Source: Comamonas aquatica NBRC 14918 (GTDB lineage Bacteria; Pseudomonadota; Gammaproteobacteria; Burkholderiales; Burkholderiaceae_C). Taken from it: 64,000 nucleotides of DNA. Position numbers and translations under genes: made by a program. The stretch spans positions 1-64,000 of the forward strand of contig NZ_BBJR01000038.1 of NCBI RefSeq assembly GCF_000739875.1, given 5' to 3'. The notes under the pieces were generated by a model. That model was not told where the DNA came from. It ran no database searches and worked only from the letters and a program-made list of their open reading frames with translations. This document shows, piece by piece, positions 16,630 through 25,820 of the stretch. How positions within the stretch are numbered: the first letter of the stretch is position 1; each line of letters begins with the position of its first letter.

Positions 16630-17685
16630 ATGCCTGCCTGCTCCCCCCCTTCATCGCCCGACACCGCCCGCCGCCAATGGCTGGCCAGCGCCCTGGCCGT
16701 GCCCGGCCTGGGCCTGGTGGGCTGCACCACACCGGCCGTCCCCGTACCCACCGCGGGTGATGCAGCGGCCTGGGGCCAGCCCTGGCACATGCCCGGGGTG
16801 CGGTACATGGACTTGCCCGCACCGGCCCTGCCCGGCAGCCCCATGCCGCGCCAGCACCGGGTGATGGTCTACGTGCCCCAGGGCCCCGCGCCGGCGGCAG
16901 GCTGGCCGGTGGTCTATGTGCTGGACGGCAATCTGATGTTCCCGCTGCTGGCCCAGCTGGTGCACAACCGCAGTGCGCGCGGCCCCGAGCTGCGGGGCCC
17001 GGGCGCCATCGTGGTGGGCCTGGGCCATGCGCTGCCCCCCGGCAGCGCCGAGGTGCACGACCGCGCGGCCCGCACCTATGACTACACCCTGCCCTACGAC
17101 GGTGTGGCCCCCGACAGCCAGGGGCGTGCGCAGGGCGGGGCCGACCAGTTTCTGGACTGGATGGCGCAGCAGCTGCAGCCGCGCCTGCAGGCCGCATGGC
17201 CGCTGCACCCCCAGCGTCAGACGCTGGTGGGCCATTCCTACGGCGGGCTGTTCACCCTGCATGCGCTGTTCACGCGCACCGCCCTGTTCCAGCGCTATGT
17301 GGCCGCCAGCCCGTCGCTGTGGTGGGGCAACGGCACCGTGCTGGAGGAAGCCGCGCAGTTCCTGCGCCGCCACCAGCCAGGGGCCAGCGCCCTGCCCAGC
17401 GAGCTGCAGGTCTACCTCAGCCAGGGCGGCGAAGAGCTGGCCGGCCGGCGTGACACCGGCCGCGCGCCCAACCCGGAACGTGAGGCCTCCGCACGCCAGG
17501 CCCAGGCGCGAGCGCAGCAGCACGGCCTGGCCACTGCGGCCGATCTGTCGCAGGCGCTGAACCAGCTGCCGCGCGTGCGCAGCCACTACCAGGTCTGGCC
17601 CGGGGCCAACCACGGCGGCACCCAGCTGTACGCCTGCATGCAGGCCGCACGCGTCGGGTTAGACTGGGACGACGCAGCCCGGTGA
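16630..17685 (+). CDS. Predicted iron-regulated esterase, alpha/beta hydrolase (IroE/Fes-like)
   Basis: 351-aa alpha/beta hydrolase of the putative esterase family that includes ferric-siderophore esterases. The N-terminus has a twin-arginine-like ARRQWLA and a lipobox LVGC (Cys32), so it may be a lipoprotein exported folded. Strand VVYVLDGNLMF, nucleophile Ser203 in GHSYGG, and a C-terminal WPGANHGG histidine are visible; AASPSLWWGNG is typical of the IroE/BesA group. The ATG at 16630 is preferred to a TTG six codons earlier. A Fur box lies just upstream, which supports a role in releasing iron from a siderophore. No siderophore genes are nearby. Confidence 0.8.
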   Translation: MPACSPPSSPDTARRQWLASALAVPGLGLVGCTTPAVPVPTAGDAAAWGQPWHMPGVRYMDLPAPALPGSPMPRQHRVMVYVPQGPAPAAGWPVVYVLDGNLMFPLLAQLVHNRSARGPELRGPGAIVVGLGHALPPGSAEVHDRAARTYDYTLPYDGVAPDSQGRAQGGADQFLDWMAQQLQPRLQAAWPLHPQRQTLVGHSYGGLFTLHALFTRTALFQRYVAASPSLWWGNGTVLEEAAQFLRRHQPGASALPSELQVYLSQGGEELAGRRDTGRAPNPEREASARQAQARAQQHGLATAADLSQALNQLPRVRSHYQVWPGANHGGTQLYACMQAARVGLDWDDAAR

Positions 17686-17740
17686 AGCCGGGCCGCGCCC
17701 AGCCTCTCCCTTTGTTGTCCGCGCCTTGCGCTTCCCACCC

Positions 17741-17938
17741 ATGCGACTGCTGCTTGCCCTGCTTCTGCCTTTTTCCGTGTTCTTCACCATCGGCCGCCCT
17801 TTTGCCGGGGTGCTCTGCCTGATCCTGCAGATCACCCTGATCGGCTGGGTGCCGGCCGCCATCTGGGCCGTGTACGCGCTGAGCCAGTACAAGACCGACC
17901 AGAAGATCAAAGAGGCCCTGGGGCAGCGCCGGCCCTGA
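17741..17938 (+). CDS. YqaE/Pmp3-family small membrane protein
   Basis: 65-aa proteolipid of the Pmp3/YqaE (UPF0057) family: two membrane helices (LLLALLLPFSVFFTIGRP and AGVLCLILQITLIGWVPAAIWA) and the tail YALSQYKTDQKI. Members are small inner-membrane proteins linked to ion or stress tolerance, with no defined biochemical activity. The ATG at 17741 gives the family N-terminus. It ends 12 bases before a strong bidirectional terminator. Confidence 0.9.
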   Translation: MRLLLALLLPFSVFFTIGRPFAGVLCLILQITLIGWVPAAIWAVYALSQYKTDQKIKEALGQRRP

Positions 17939-17949
17939 CGTGGACTTAT

Positions 17950-17981
17950 AAAAAAAGGAGCGCCCAGGCGCTCCTTTTTTT
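17950..17981. terminator. Bidirectional Rho-independent terminator
   Basis: GGAGCGCC (17957-17964), CA loop, GGCGCTCC (17967-17974), flanked by A7 and T7. It serves the pmp3 gene on the plus strand and the ccsB/resB operon on the minus strand. Confidence 0.93.
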
Positions 17982-17995
17982 GAGTACGTTCAAGC

Positions 17996-19333
17996 TCACA
18001 GCTCGCCGTAGCTGTGCAGGCCCGACAGGAACATGTTCACCCCGAGGAAGGCAAAGGTGGTGATGGCCAGACCCACCAGCGCCCACCAGGCCGACACCGT
18101 GCCGCGCAGGCCCTTCATCATGCGCATGTGCAGCCAGGCGGCGTAGTTCAGCCAGACGATCAGCGCCCAGGTCTCCTTGGGGTCCCAACTCCAGTAGCCG
18201 CCCCAGGCCTCGGCCGCCCACAGCGCGCCCAGCACCGTGGCGATGGTGAAGAAGGCAAAGCCCACGGCGATGGACTTGTACATCACATCGTCCAGGATTT
18301 CGAAGCTGGGCAGGCGGGTGGCAATCGTCTTGCGCGCCATCAGGATGCCGGCCACGATCAGGGCCGAGATGCCGAAGTACACCAGCCAGTAACTGCTGCC
18401 CGTGGCCTGGCTCTGGCGGAAGGCCAGCGGTTCGAAGCACAGCGCCACGCCCAGCAGCCACAGCGGGGCCAGCTTGTACCACTTGGTTTCCTGGGCCTGC
18501 TGCTTGATCAGGTAGGCAAAGGCCACCATGGCGGCAATCGCGAAGGTGCCGTAGCCGATGAAGTTGGCCGGCACGTGGACCTTCATCCACCAGCTTTGCA
18601 GCGCCGGCACCAGGGGCTGGATCTCGTGCGCCTCGCGCACCACGGTGTACCAGAGCAAAAAGCCCACGGCCGCGCTGACCACGAGCATCACAAAGCTGCC
18701 CAGGGCTCGGGTCTGGTACTGGGTTTCGTAGTACAGGTAGAACAGCGCCGTCATCCAGATGAACATGACGAACACTTCGTACAGGTTGCTGACCGGGATG
18801 TGGCCGATGCCGGGGCCGATCAGGTGGCTTTCGAACCAGCGCACCATGGTGCCGACCAGGGCCAGCGTGACCGCCACCCAGGTGATGAGGCTACCGATGG
18901 CGCCAAACGCATCGCGCTCGCCCTTGGCAAACAGGCTGATCCAGTAGAACACTGTGGCCATGAAGCACAGCATGCTCATCCACAGGATGGCGGACTGGCT
19001 GGACAGGAAGTACTTGAGGCCGAACACCTGGTCCGAACGCGCCAGCAGGGCCTCCCCATCGGGGCCCTGGTACAGCCAGATGGCCAGCAGCGACAGGGCC
19101 GCCACGGACAGCATCAGCTTGGCCAGCGGCCGCCAGAACCAACCCAGCCAGATCAGGCCGGGGACGGCGCCGATCAGGATGCCCTTTTCATACACATCCA
19201 TCGCGAGGTGGTAATGCTGGAAGGCGAACAGGCCACCAGCGACCAGCAGGACGGCGAACAACCAGTCGAACCAGTTGCGGCGAACGAAAAACCCTTCGTT
19301 CAAGGTGATGGTGGCTGTAGCAGTACTACTCAT
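17996..19333 (-). CDS. ccsB: Cytochrome c biogenesis protein, System II heme handler (CcsA/ResC type, commonly named CcsB)
   Basis: 445-aa polytopic membrane protein. It exports and presents heme for attachment to c-type apocytochromes, together with ResB. The WWD heme-binding motif is present (EAWGGYWSWDPKETWALIVW), with flanking histidine regions (MVRWFESHLIG, KVHVPANFIGYG, YAAWLHMRMMKG). Naming varies: TIGR03144 calls this family CcsB, while plant and Helicobacter literature calls it CcsA. It overlaps the resB stop by four bases (ATGA, 19330-19333), so the pair is coupled. Close to the usual length. Confidence 0.93.
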   Translation of the reverse strand: MSSTATATITLNEGFFVRRNWFDWLFAVLLVAGGLFAFQHYHLAMDVYEKGILIGAVPGLIWLGWFWRPLAKLMLSVAALSLLAIWLYQGPDGEALLARSDQVFGLKYFLSSQSAILWMSMLCFMATVFYWISLFAKGERDAFGAIGSLITWVAVTLALVGTMVRWFESHLIGPGIGHIPVSNLYEVFVMFIWMTALFYLYYETQYQTRALGSFVMLVVSAAVGFLLWYTVVREAHEIQPLVPALQSWWMKVHVPANFIGYGTFAIAAMVAFAYLIKQQAQETKWYKLAPLWLLGVALCFEPLAFRQSQATGSSYWLVYFGISALIVAGILMARKTIATRLPSFEILDDVMYKSIAVGFAFFTIATVLGALWAAEAWGGYWSWDPKETWALIVWLNYAAWLHMRMMKGLRGTVSAWWALVGLAITTFAFLGVNMFLSGLHSYGEL

Positions 19334-21495
19334 ACAGAACGCTCCGTGGAGGATGGCGCTGCAGCCGGGGCTGTCAGCAGCTTCTCGGTCAAATTCTCGA
19401 ATTCGCGGTCAGTGTCCATGATCTTGCGATTCGATGACAAGGCCATGGTGGCACGCGCCGCCTCGCCCTGCGGGCTGATCCAGACCCACAAGCGCCGGTC
19501 GCGCACATACAGCATGGCAAACACCCCGATGATCAGGAACAGGCAGCCCAGGTAGACGATGTTCTTGCCGGGCGCACGGGCGACCTGGAACACGCTGGCC
19601 TGCACCTGGGTGAAGTCTTCCAGCATGAAGGCCATGGGCGCCGGGAAGAATTGCGCATCGCTGAGCGAGAACACCGATTGCGTCATGAAGGCCAGGGTCT
19701 GGTCGCTGGGCTGCATCACCGGCAGGCCGGCCTTTTCGCGGCTGAGCTGGGCCAGATCGAACAGCACGCCATTCAGGATGCGGATCAGCACCTCGCTGGC
19801 GCGCTCGCGCTCGGCCTCGGGCACGTTGGCTTCCATGAACTGGGCAATCGCCTGCAGACCGCCATCGGGCTTGTCCAGGCGCGTGCCGCTGCCGGCGAAC
19901 AGGTTCACGGCCTGCAGGGCCGACTGGGCCAGCGCGTCGCGCAGGTCGGGGCGGTCCTTGGGCACGGCCTGGGCGGCGTAGCGGCGCACGGCCTCCTCGC
20001 GCAGCACAGGATCGTTCAGGGCCGCACGCATGCGCAGGAAGCCCTGCATGCTGCCCTGCTCGTCGGCCGGCACGCGCAGGTAGCGGAAGCTCTCGGACGG
20101 GTTCTCGCGCACGCCCAGCAGGAACATGGGCACGCCGTCACCAAAGTCCACCGGGCTCATGTAGTTCTGGTATTCGCGGGCCTGGCCCGAGGCATCGCGC
20201 AACTTGTAGCCGATGCTGGGGCCGATGTTGCGCAGCTCCTTGTCGGTCACCGTCTTGTGGCCACCGCCCAGCCGCGCTTCGATGGAGCTGCGCAGGTCCA
20301 CCTTGCGCACGTCCACGGCGGCACTGGAGGCCTTCTTGTCGGTGAAGTTCTCGACGTTGATGGTGCGCAGCTCGGTGAACTCCAGGGTCAGCACATCCTC
20401 GGGGCGGTGGGAGCCGGCGCGCATCAGCTGGGTGCTGGTGCCGATGTGGCCCTCGACCTCGAACGCCTCGCTGCCGGGCGCGAACGGCACGGCGCGCAGC
20501 TTGACGCGCGATCCCCCGTCGTCAAAGCTGGACTGGTAGATCTCGATGCCCTTGTAGCTCGCCGGGTGGTTCACCTCGATGCGCTGCGGCAGCTGCTCGC
20601 CGGTTTCGCGGTCGTGGATCACCACCTCGCTGGCAAACAGCTTGGGCATGCCGGTGTCGTAATACTCGACGATGAATTTCTTCAGCTCCACGGAGAAGGG
20701 CAGCTCCTGCAGCAGCACGCCATCCGACTGGTTCAGGATGGCCGTGCCCGCCTGCGTGCCCTCGGCCACCATCAGGTTGCCGCGGAAAGTCGGGTTGCGC
20801 AGCGACAGGCGGTGCTCGGGCGGCACATCGGAAATGCGACCGCCACCGGTGTACGGCGTCTTGCCGCCCAGCCACATCTGGGCCCGCACGATCAGGTCGC
20901 CGTCCAGCAACCCGCCGATACAGATCAGCACGATCGCCGCATGGGCAGCGATGTAGCCCAGCTTGTTGGCCGCACCCGCCTTGGCCGCCAGCATGTAGCC
21001 CTTGCCGGCGGGTGTCTCGCGCTCCTGCAGCTTCACTTTCCAGCCGCTGCGCGCCAGGATGCCGCCGATGCGCTGCGCCGCGGCCTGCGGGGCCTCGCCC
21101 AAGGCGGCCTCGGCCTTGTGGTGGAAGGCCTTGAGGCTTTGCTCGCGGATGTTTTCCTTGTAGTTGCGCAAATCCGCCAAGTACTTGGGCGTATGGCGCA
21201 GCAGACACAGGCTGGTGCTGATCACCAGGAAGGCCAGAATCAGCAGGAACCACCAGGCGCTGTAGACCGCATTCAGCTTGAGCGCCAGAAACAGCTCGGC
21301 CCAGAAGGGGCCGAACTGGTTGACATAGTTGACGCCGGGCTCGTGCTGCTTGAGCACTGTGCCGATCACCGAGGCGATGCAGATGATGGTCAACAGGGCG
21401 ATGGCGAACCGCATGGACGCCAGAAGCTCCAGCAAGGCACGCAGGCGCTGCGGTGATTCGGGCTCAAAGGACTGGCCGGAAGAAGGATCAGACAT
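19330..21495 (-). CDS. resB: Cytochrome c biogenesis protein ResB (System II)
   Basis: 721-aa partner of the ccsB product. Three N-terminal membrane helices (MRFAIALLTIICIASVIGTV; a second near SAWWFLLILAFLVI; a third near LGYIAAHAAIVLICIGGLLDG), a large periplasmic domain, and a C-terminal helix (IVYLGCLFLIIGVFAMLYV). Motif HEPGVNYVNQFGPFWAELF is typical. The ATG at 21495 gives the family start; a TTG nine codons upstream is less likely. It follows the c4 gene across a terminator-like hairpin, so may have its own promoter. Confidence 0.92.
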   Translation of the reverse strand: MSDPSSGQSFEPESPQRLRALLELLASMRFAIALLTIICIASVIGTVLKQHEPGVNYVNQFGPFWAELFLALKLNAVYSAWWFLLILAFLVISTSLCLLRHTPKYLADLRNYKENIREQSLKAFHHKAEAALGEAPQAAAQRIGGILARSGWKVKLQERETPAGKGYMLAAKAGAANKLGYIAAHAAIVLICIGGLLDGDLIVRAQMWLGGKTPYTGGGRISDVPPEHRLSLRNPTFRGNLMVAEGTQAGTAILNQSDGVLLQELPFSVELKKFIVEYYDTGMPKLFASEVVIHDRETGEQLPQRIEVNHPASYKGIEIYQSSFDDGGSRVKLRAVPFAPGSEAFEVEGHIGTSTQLMRAGSHRPEDVLTLEFTELRTINVENFTDKKASSAAVDVRKVDLRSSIEARLGGGHKTVTDKELRNIGPSIGYKLRDASGQAREYQNYMSPVDFGDGVPMFLLGVRENPSESFRYLRVPADEQGSMQGFLRMRAALNDPVLREEAVRRYAAQAVPKDRPDLRDALAQSALQAVNLFAGSGTRLDKPDGGLQAIAQFMEANVPEAERERASEVLIRILNGVLFDLAQLSREKAGLPVMQPSDQTLAFMTQSVFSLSDAQFFPAPMAFMLEDFTQVQASVFQVARAPGKNIVYLGCLFLIIGVFAMLYVRDRRLWVWISPQGEAARATMALSSNRKIMDTDREFENLTEKLLTAPAAAPSSTERSV

Positions 21496-21520
21496 GGGAA
21501 AAGACACTGGGCCCGAAAGC

Positions 21521-21558
21521 AAAAGGCGGGACCATCACACTGTGGATGGACCCGCCTT
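21521..21558 (-). terminator. Rho-independent terminator after cytochrome c4
   Basis: Arms AAGGCGGG (21523-21530) and CCCGCCTT (21551-21558) enclose a second paired segment CCATC/GATGG. On the minus strand the stem is followed by TTTTGCTTTC. It lies between the c4 gene and resB. Confidence 0.75.
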
Positions 21559-21613
21559 GGTTGGGGTTTGTTATGGGCGGTAAGTTCCCGCGTGTTATTG
21601 CGGAAAGCTTGAT

Positions 21614-22237
21614 TTAGCGCAAGCCTGCAATATAGTCCGCCACCGCCTTGATCTCGCGATCGTTCAGCTTGGCAGCGACATCCTTCATCTGCAGGTTGTT
21701 GGCGCGCGAGCCGTCACGGAAGGTGTTCAGCTGCTTGATCGTATAGTCGGCATGCTGGCCCGACAGACGGGGGTACTGGCCGGGAATACCGGCGCCGTTG
21801 GGACTGTGGCAGCTGACGCAGGCGGCGATCTTGCGGTCTGGCACACCACCGCGGTAGATGCGCTCGCCCAGCACCACCAGCTCCTTGTCCGTGGCGAAGC
21901 CGGTCTTGGCGGGCTGCTTTGCCAGCCAGGCGGTGATGTTGTTCATCTCTTCGTCGGACAGCATGCTGGCGAAGCCCTTCATCACGGGGTCGGCGCGCTT
22001 GTCGCTCTTGAAGTCGTGCAACTGCTTGCGCAAATACTCCGGATGCTGTTGTGCCAATTTGGGATTGACGACAATGGTGGAATTGCCATCCGCACCGTGG
22101 CAAGCTGCGCAGACAGCTTCATAGCTGGCTTGACCTTTCACCAGGTCGGCCTTGGCCGGTGTTTCGCCCGCCGCGAAGGCCGGGAGAGCGGGTGCTGCCA
22201 GTGCGGCAGCCGTCAGCAAAGAGGCGAGCAACTTCAT
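21614..22237 (-). CDS. Cytochrome c4 (diheme)
   Basis: 207-aa periplasmic diheme electron carrier. Signal peptide ends at AFA (about residue 22). Two heme sites, CAACH and CVSCH, lie in two similar halves; the axial methionines are likely in DPVMKGFASML and NNLQMKDVA. Cytochrome c4 passes electrons from the bc1 complex to terminal oxidases. It is next to the System II maturation genes, which would attach its hemes, and is divergent from engB. Confidence 0.93.
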   Translation of the reverse strand: MKLLASLLTAAALAAPALPAFAAGETPAKADLVKGQASYEAVCAACHGADGNSTIVVNPKLAQQHPEYLRKQLHDFKSDKRADPVMKGFASMLSDEEMNNITAWLAKQPAKTGFATDKELVVLGERIYRGGVPDRKIAACVSCHSPNGAGIPGQYPRLSGQHADYTIKQLNTFRDGSRANNLQMKDVAAKLNDREIKAVADYIAGLR

Positions 22238-22307
22238 ATTGTGGGTCTGGTTATGTGCGCAAAACTGCCTGATTCTACAATGACGCCCTTACGCTTGATA
22301 CACCCCC

Positions 22308-23066
22308 ATGACGACCAACTCTTCCGAATTTGCTTCGTGTCAAACTTCTGCTCCGATTGACCCCAAGCTCGCCATGGGCTGGATGCACACGGCGCGTTTT
22401 CTGACCACGGCAGCCCAGCTGCACCATCTGCCCCCGGTGGACGTGCCCGAAATTGCGTTTGTCGGCCGCTCCAACGCCGGCAAATCCACGTCCATCAATA
22501 CCCTGACGCAGCAGAAACAGCTGGCGTTTGCCTCAAAGAAACCCGGGCGCACACAGCACATCAATTTGTTTGCGCTGGGCAAACAAGGCGTCACCGACGC
22601 CGTGCTGGCCGACCTGCCCGGCTATGGCTATGCCGCAGTATCGCGCTCGGACAAGGAGCGCTGGCAGCGGGTGATGCTGAACTACCTGATGCAGCGCGAA
22701 AGCCTAAGCGCCGTGGTGCTGCTGTGTGATCCCCGACTGGGCCTGACGGAGCTGGACGAAGCCTTGCTCGACGCCATCCGTCCCCGCGTGGAACAGGGCC
22801 TGAAGTTCCTGGTGCTGCTGACCAAGGCCGACAAGCTGACCCGTTCCGAGCAGGCCAAAATCCTGTCCATCACCAAACTCAACGCCGGCGGCGGCGAGGT
22901 GCGCATGTTCTCGGCCCTGAAAAAGCAGGGCGTGGACGACGTGGCCCAGCTGCTGTGGCACTGGTGCCATCCCGACGGTCTGAAGCCCGCGACACCAGCC
23001 CCTGCCACACCGGAAGCGGCCGCCCCCGTGGACACCCCCGCCACGCCGGACACCCCCGTGCAATAA
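22308..23066 (+). CDS. engB: Ribosome biogenesis GTP-binding protein YsxC/EngB
   Basis: 252-aa GTPase for late 50S assembly. G1 is GRSNAGKS (residues 53-60), the switch-I threonine lies in KKPGRTQHIN, G3 is DLPGYGYA, and G4 is TKADKL. The C-terminal tail is an Ala/Pro/Thr-rich low-complexity extension (about residues 230-252) that is not part of the fold. A TACAAT at 22276-22281 could be its -10 element. It lies divergent to the c4 gene, an arrangement I recall from other Burkholderiales. Confidence 0.95.
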   Translation: MTTNSSEFASCQTSAPIDPKLAMGWMHTARFLTTAAQLHHLPPVDVPEIAFVGRSNAGKSTSINTLTQQKQLAFASKKPGRTQHINLFALGKQGVTDAVLADLPGYGYAAVSRSDKERWQRVMLNYLMQRESLSAVVLLCDPRLGLTELDEALLDAIRPRVEQGLKFLVLLTKADKLTRSEQAKILSITKLNAGGGEVRMFSALKKQGVDDVAQLLWHWCHPDGLKPATPAPATPEAAAPVDTPATPDTPVQ

Positions 23067-23125
23067 CGCATGGACGCACCTGCGTCCTTGGTCCAGCATG
23101 GCGGCTTCATCACCAAGGAGGCACC

Positions 23126-24079
23126 ATGCTTGAGCCCATCCGCCACCAGCTGCCACACGGCATCACGCTGGACTGTCTGGCCTGTGGAACCCCCGGCAAA
23201 CCCCTGTTGCTGTTTTTGCACGGATTCCCGGAAGGTGCCTTCATCTGGGAAGGGGTGATGGCGCCGTTTGCTGACCGTTGGCGCTGCCTGGCGCCCAACC
23301 TGCGCGGCTATGGTGGCTCCAGCCAGCCCGAGGCCGTGGAGGCCTACAAACCCAAGGCGCTGGTCCAGGACCTGGCAGCGCTGATCGCCCTGGAAAGTCC
23401 GGGGCAGCCGGCGGCCTGTGTGGTGGCGCACGACTGGGGGGGCGCGCTGGCATGGAACCTGGCCATCCAGCAACCCCAGTTGCTGCAACAGCTGCTGATC
23501 ATCAACGCCCCCCACCCTGGGGCCTTTGTGCGCGAGTTGCAGCACAACCCGGCCCAGCAGGCCGCCAGCCAGTACATGCATTTTCTGCGCCGTCCCGATG
23601 CGGCACCGCTGTTGCTGGCGGACGGGGCACGGCGCCTGTGGGACTTTTTCCGCACGCCCGCCGGGGACCTGCCCGCCTGGCTCACGCCGGAATGGCAGGC
23701 GCGCTACCTGGCCCACTGGCCGCAGTGCCTGGCGGCCGCCTGCCGCTACTACGCAGCCAGCCCGCTGGTGCCACCGCGCGGCGCCAGCGCCGACCTGCAG
23801 CCGCTGCCGGATGCGCTGCTGCACACGCCGGTGGCCACCCACATCCTGTGGGGCCTGGACGATGCTGCGCTGCTGCCGGAGCTGCTGGACGGTCTGGAGG
23901 CGTGGGTGCCCCAGCTGTCCGTGGAGCGCGTGCCCGGCGCCAGCCACTGGCTGGTGCATGAGCACCCCGAGCGGGTGATCCGCAGCCTGCACCAACTGCT
24001 GCACGAAGCCCTTCTAAAAAGAGAGCTACCTGCGCTTGCTACACCTGCGTCAGCGGCAGATTTCCCTCTGGATTACTGA
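23126..24079 (+). CDS. Alpha/beta hydrolase, epoxide hydrolase/dehalogenase-like
   Basis: 317-aa hydrolase. Oxyanion motif HGFPE (32-36), GYGGSSQP, and an aspartate at the nucleophile elbow (Asp103 in VVAHDWGGALAW) rather than serine, which is the mark of epoxide hydrolases and haloalkane dehalogenases. C-terminal catalytic histidine in GASHWLVHEHPE. AAGGAGG precedes the ATG at 23126, which rules out the longer frame. The last 20 or so residues (ALLKRELPALATPASAADF) are encoded by a degenerate copy of the dispersed AGCTGC-type repeat. The gene ends 7 bases into the convergent acyltransferase gene. Substrate unknown. Confidence 0.85.
   Translation: MLEPIRHQLPHGITLDCLACGTPGKPLLLFLHGFPEGAFIWEGVMAPFADRWRCLAPNLRGYGGSSQPEAVEAYKPKALVQDLAALIALESPGQPAACVVAHDWGGALAWNLAIQQPQLLQQLLIINAPHPGAFVRELQHNPAQQAASQYMHFLRRPDAAPLLLADGARRLWDFFRTPAGDLPAWLTPEWQARYLAHWPQCLAAACRYYAASPLVPPRGASADLQPLPDALLHTPVATHILWGLDDAALLPELLDGLEAWVPQLSVERVPGASHWLVHEHPERVIRSLHQLLHEALLKRELPALATPASAADFPLDY
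24009..24062. repeat. Dispersed AGCTGC-type repeat inside the hydrolase 3' end
   Basis: AGAGAGCTACCTGCGCTTGC followed by CGTCAGCGGCAG resembles the intergenic copies (AGCTGCTAGCGCTTG and its mirror). It supplies the C-terminal tail of the hydrolase. Confidence 0.45.
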
Positions 24080-24948
24080 TACAGGGACGCCTGACCCTCG
24101 GGCCGCGTCTTGAAACGTTTGTGCACCCAGTAGTACTGGGGCACCATGGTACGGATGGCAGCCTCCAGTTCGCGGTTCATGCGCGCGGTATCGGCCACAT
24201 GGTCGTCGGTGGGAAAGTGCTCCCAAGCGGGCGACAGCTCGGCCACATAGCCCTCGGGCGTCATGCGGTTGTACAAGGCCACGACCTTGGCTTTGCCCAG
24301 GCGGGCAAAGCGCGACAGCGAAGGGATGGTGGCGGTTTCGGGCACCTGGAAGAAGGGCACGAACACCGAGTCATTGCGGCCATAGTCCATGTCCGGCAGC
24401 AGGTACAGCAGGCCGCCCTTGCGCAGCGTGGAGATGATGGGCTTGACCCCGTCGGCACGGTTCAGCATGCGCACATTGCCGAAGCGCTGGCGCCCGGCCA
24501 TGAACCAGGCATCCAGCACCGGATCGGGATTGGTCGCAAAAATCGAGGTGAATTCGCGCTCGGTGTTCAGCGGCAGGGCCAGCCCGCCGGCATCCATGCT
24601 GTAGAAATGCGGGGCAAACACGATGGTGGGCGTATCTCCCTCCAGCTCGTGCGTGGCGCCCACCAGCTTGACGCGCCGGCGCACCAGGGCTTCAGAGCCG
24701 AACCAAAGCCAGCTGCGGTCCAGAAAGGTCTGGCAGAACACCACAAAACTCTCGCGCGCCCAGTCCTTGCGCTGGGCTGGCGTCGCTTCGGGAAAACACA
24801 GCGCCAGGTTGCGCAATGCCACCTTGCGGCGCGGCGCGGCCAGGATGAACAACAAACGCCCCAGCACCCAACCGATTCCGCGCAACACCGGCAATGGCAG
24901 CTTGGCCAGCCCGTGCATCAGGCCCACACCCAGTCGACTCCAGCTCAT
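24073..24948 (-). CDS. LpxL/HtrB-family lipid A acyltransferase
   Basis: 291-aa inner-membrane acyltransferase that adds a secondary acyl chain to Kdo-lipid A. N-terminal amphipathic/membrane segment (LPVLRGIGWVLGRLLFILAA), KVALRNLALCFPE, and the catalytic HX4D motif in APHFYSMDAGG; the downstream LLPDMDYGRNDSVFVPFF block is typical. The ATG at 24948 overlaps the preceding acyltransferase stop by four bases (ATGA), so the two are coupled. Which chain each enzyme transfers cannot be told. Confidence 0.9.
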   Translation of the reverse strand: MSWSRLGVGLMHGLAKLPLPVLRGIGWVLGRLLFILAAPRRKVALRNLALCFPEATPAQRKDWARESFVVFCQTFLDRSWLWFGSEALVRRRVKLVGATHELEGDTPTIVFAPHFYSMDAGGLALPLNTEREFTSIFATNPDPVLDAWFMAGRQRFGNVRMLNRADGVKPIISTLRKGGLLYLLPDMDYGRNDSVFVPFFQVPETATIPSLSRFARLGKAKVVALYNRMTPEGYVAELSPAWEHFPTDDHVADTARMNRELEAAIRTMVPQYYWVHKRFKTRPEGQASLYQ

Positions 24949-25811
24949 GCGGCACCGCCTTCGGAGGCAGATTCCGCCGCCGACGCTTCCTGCCGAGGCT
25001 GCTTGTAGCGGCCATACCCCCACAGGTACTGCGTGGGGCACTGGCGGATGGTGTGTTCCATGGCCTGGTTGATCTGCACCACGGCTTCTTCCAGTTGATC
25101 GGACAGCGGCATGGGCAGGGCTTCGAAAAACAGCTCGTAGCCACGGCCGGCTGGCAGGCGTTCACAGCGCGCCAGCACCACGGTGGCGCCGGTCTGCAGC
25201 GCCAGCCGGGCCGCCAGCGTCATGGTGTAGGCATCTTGACCAAAGAATGGCGCCCACTGCCCCTGTCCGCTGGGAGGCACCTGGTCGGGCAGCAGGCCCA
25301 CGGCCGCGCCCTTGCGCAGCGCCTTGATCATCTGGCGCACGCCCGCCAGCGTGGTGGGCACGGCCTGCACGCCGCTGCGGTTGCGGGCGGTCAGCATCAT
25401 CTCGGCCAGCCAGGCCTGCTTGGCGGGGCGGTAGAGGATGGTGATCGGCCCATGCTGCGCCGACCACTGCCGCGCCGCGCCCTGCACCGACAGCTCGAAG
25501 CAGCCCAGGTGCGGGGTCAGGAACAGGATGCCCTTGCCGCGCGACCAGGCCTGCTCCACCACCTCGGCACCATGCACGGCGTTGACCGCGGTGTCGCGCA
25601 GCCAAAGCCGGGGCAGCTCCGTCACCATGCGCCCGGCATGGCCAACCGCGGCCCGCACCTGGGCGAAGCGGTAGCCAGCCTGCCGGCTATTGGCGGCAAA
25701 ACGGCGCCGGTAGGTGGGCGAGCAAGCCCAGGCCAGCCAGCCCAGGCACGCACCCAGTGCGTGCACCAGGGGCAAAGGCACCACAGAGAGGAAACGAAAA
25801 AGCGTTGACAT
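24945..25811 (-). CDS. LpxL/HtrB-family lipid A acyltransferase
   Basis: 288-aa paralogue of the next gene downstream. Motifs: YRRRFAANSRQAGY, the catalytic HX4E in LTPHLGCFELSVQ, and AAVGLLPDQVPPSGQGQW. The ATG at 25811 is preferred to a TTG two codons earlier. It is divergent from metK, a common neighbour of lpxL genes in Burkholderiales. Confidence 0.9.
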   Translation of the reverse strand: MSTLFRFLSVVPLPLVHALGACLGWLAWACSPTYRRRFAANSRQAGYRFAQVRAAVGHAGRMVTELPRLWLRDTAVNAVHGAEVVEQAWSRGKGILFLTPHLGCFELSVQGAARQWSAQHGPITILYRPAKQAWLAEMMLTARNRSGVQAVPTTLAGVRQMIKALRKGAAVGLLPDQVPPSGQGQWAPFFGQDAYTMTLAARLALQTGATVVLARCERLPAGRGYELFFEALPMPLSDQLEEAVVQINQAMEHTIRQCPTQYLWGYGRYKQPRQEASAAESASEGGAA

Positions 25812-25820
25812 GTACAATGT

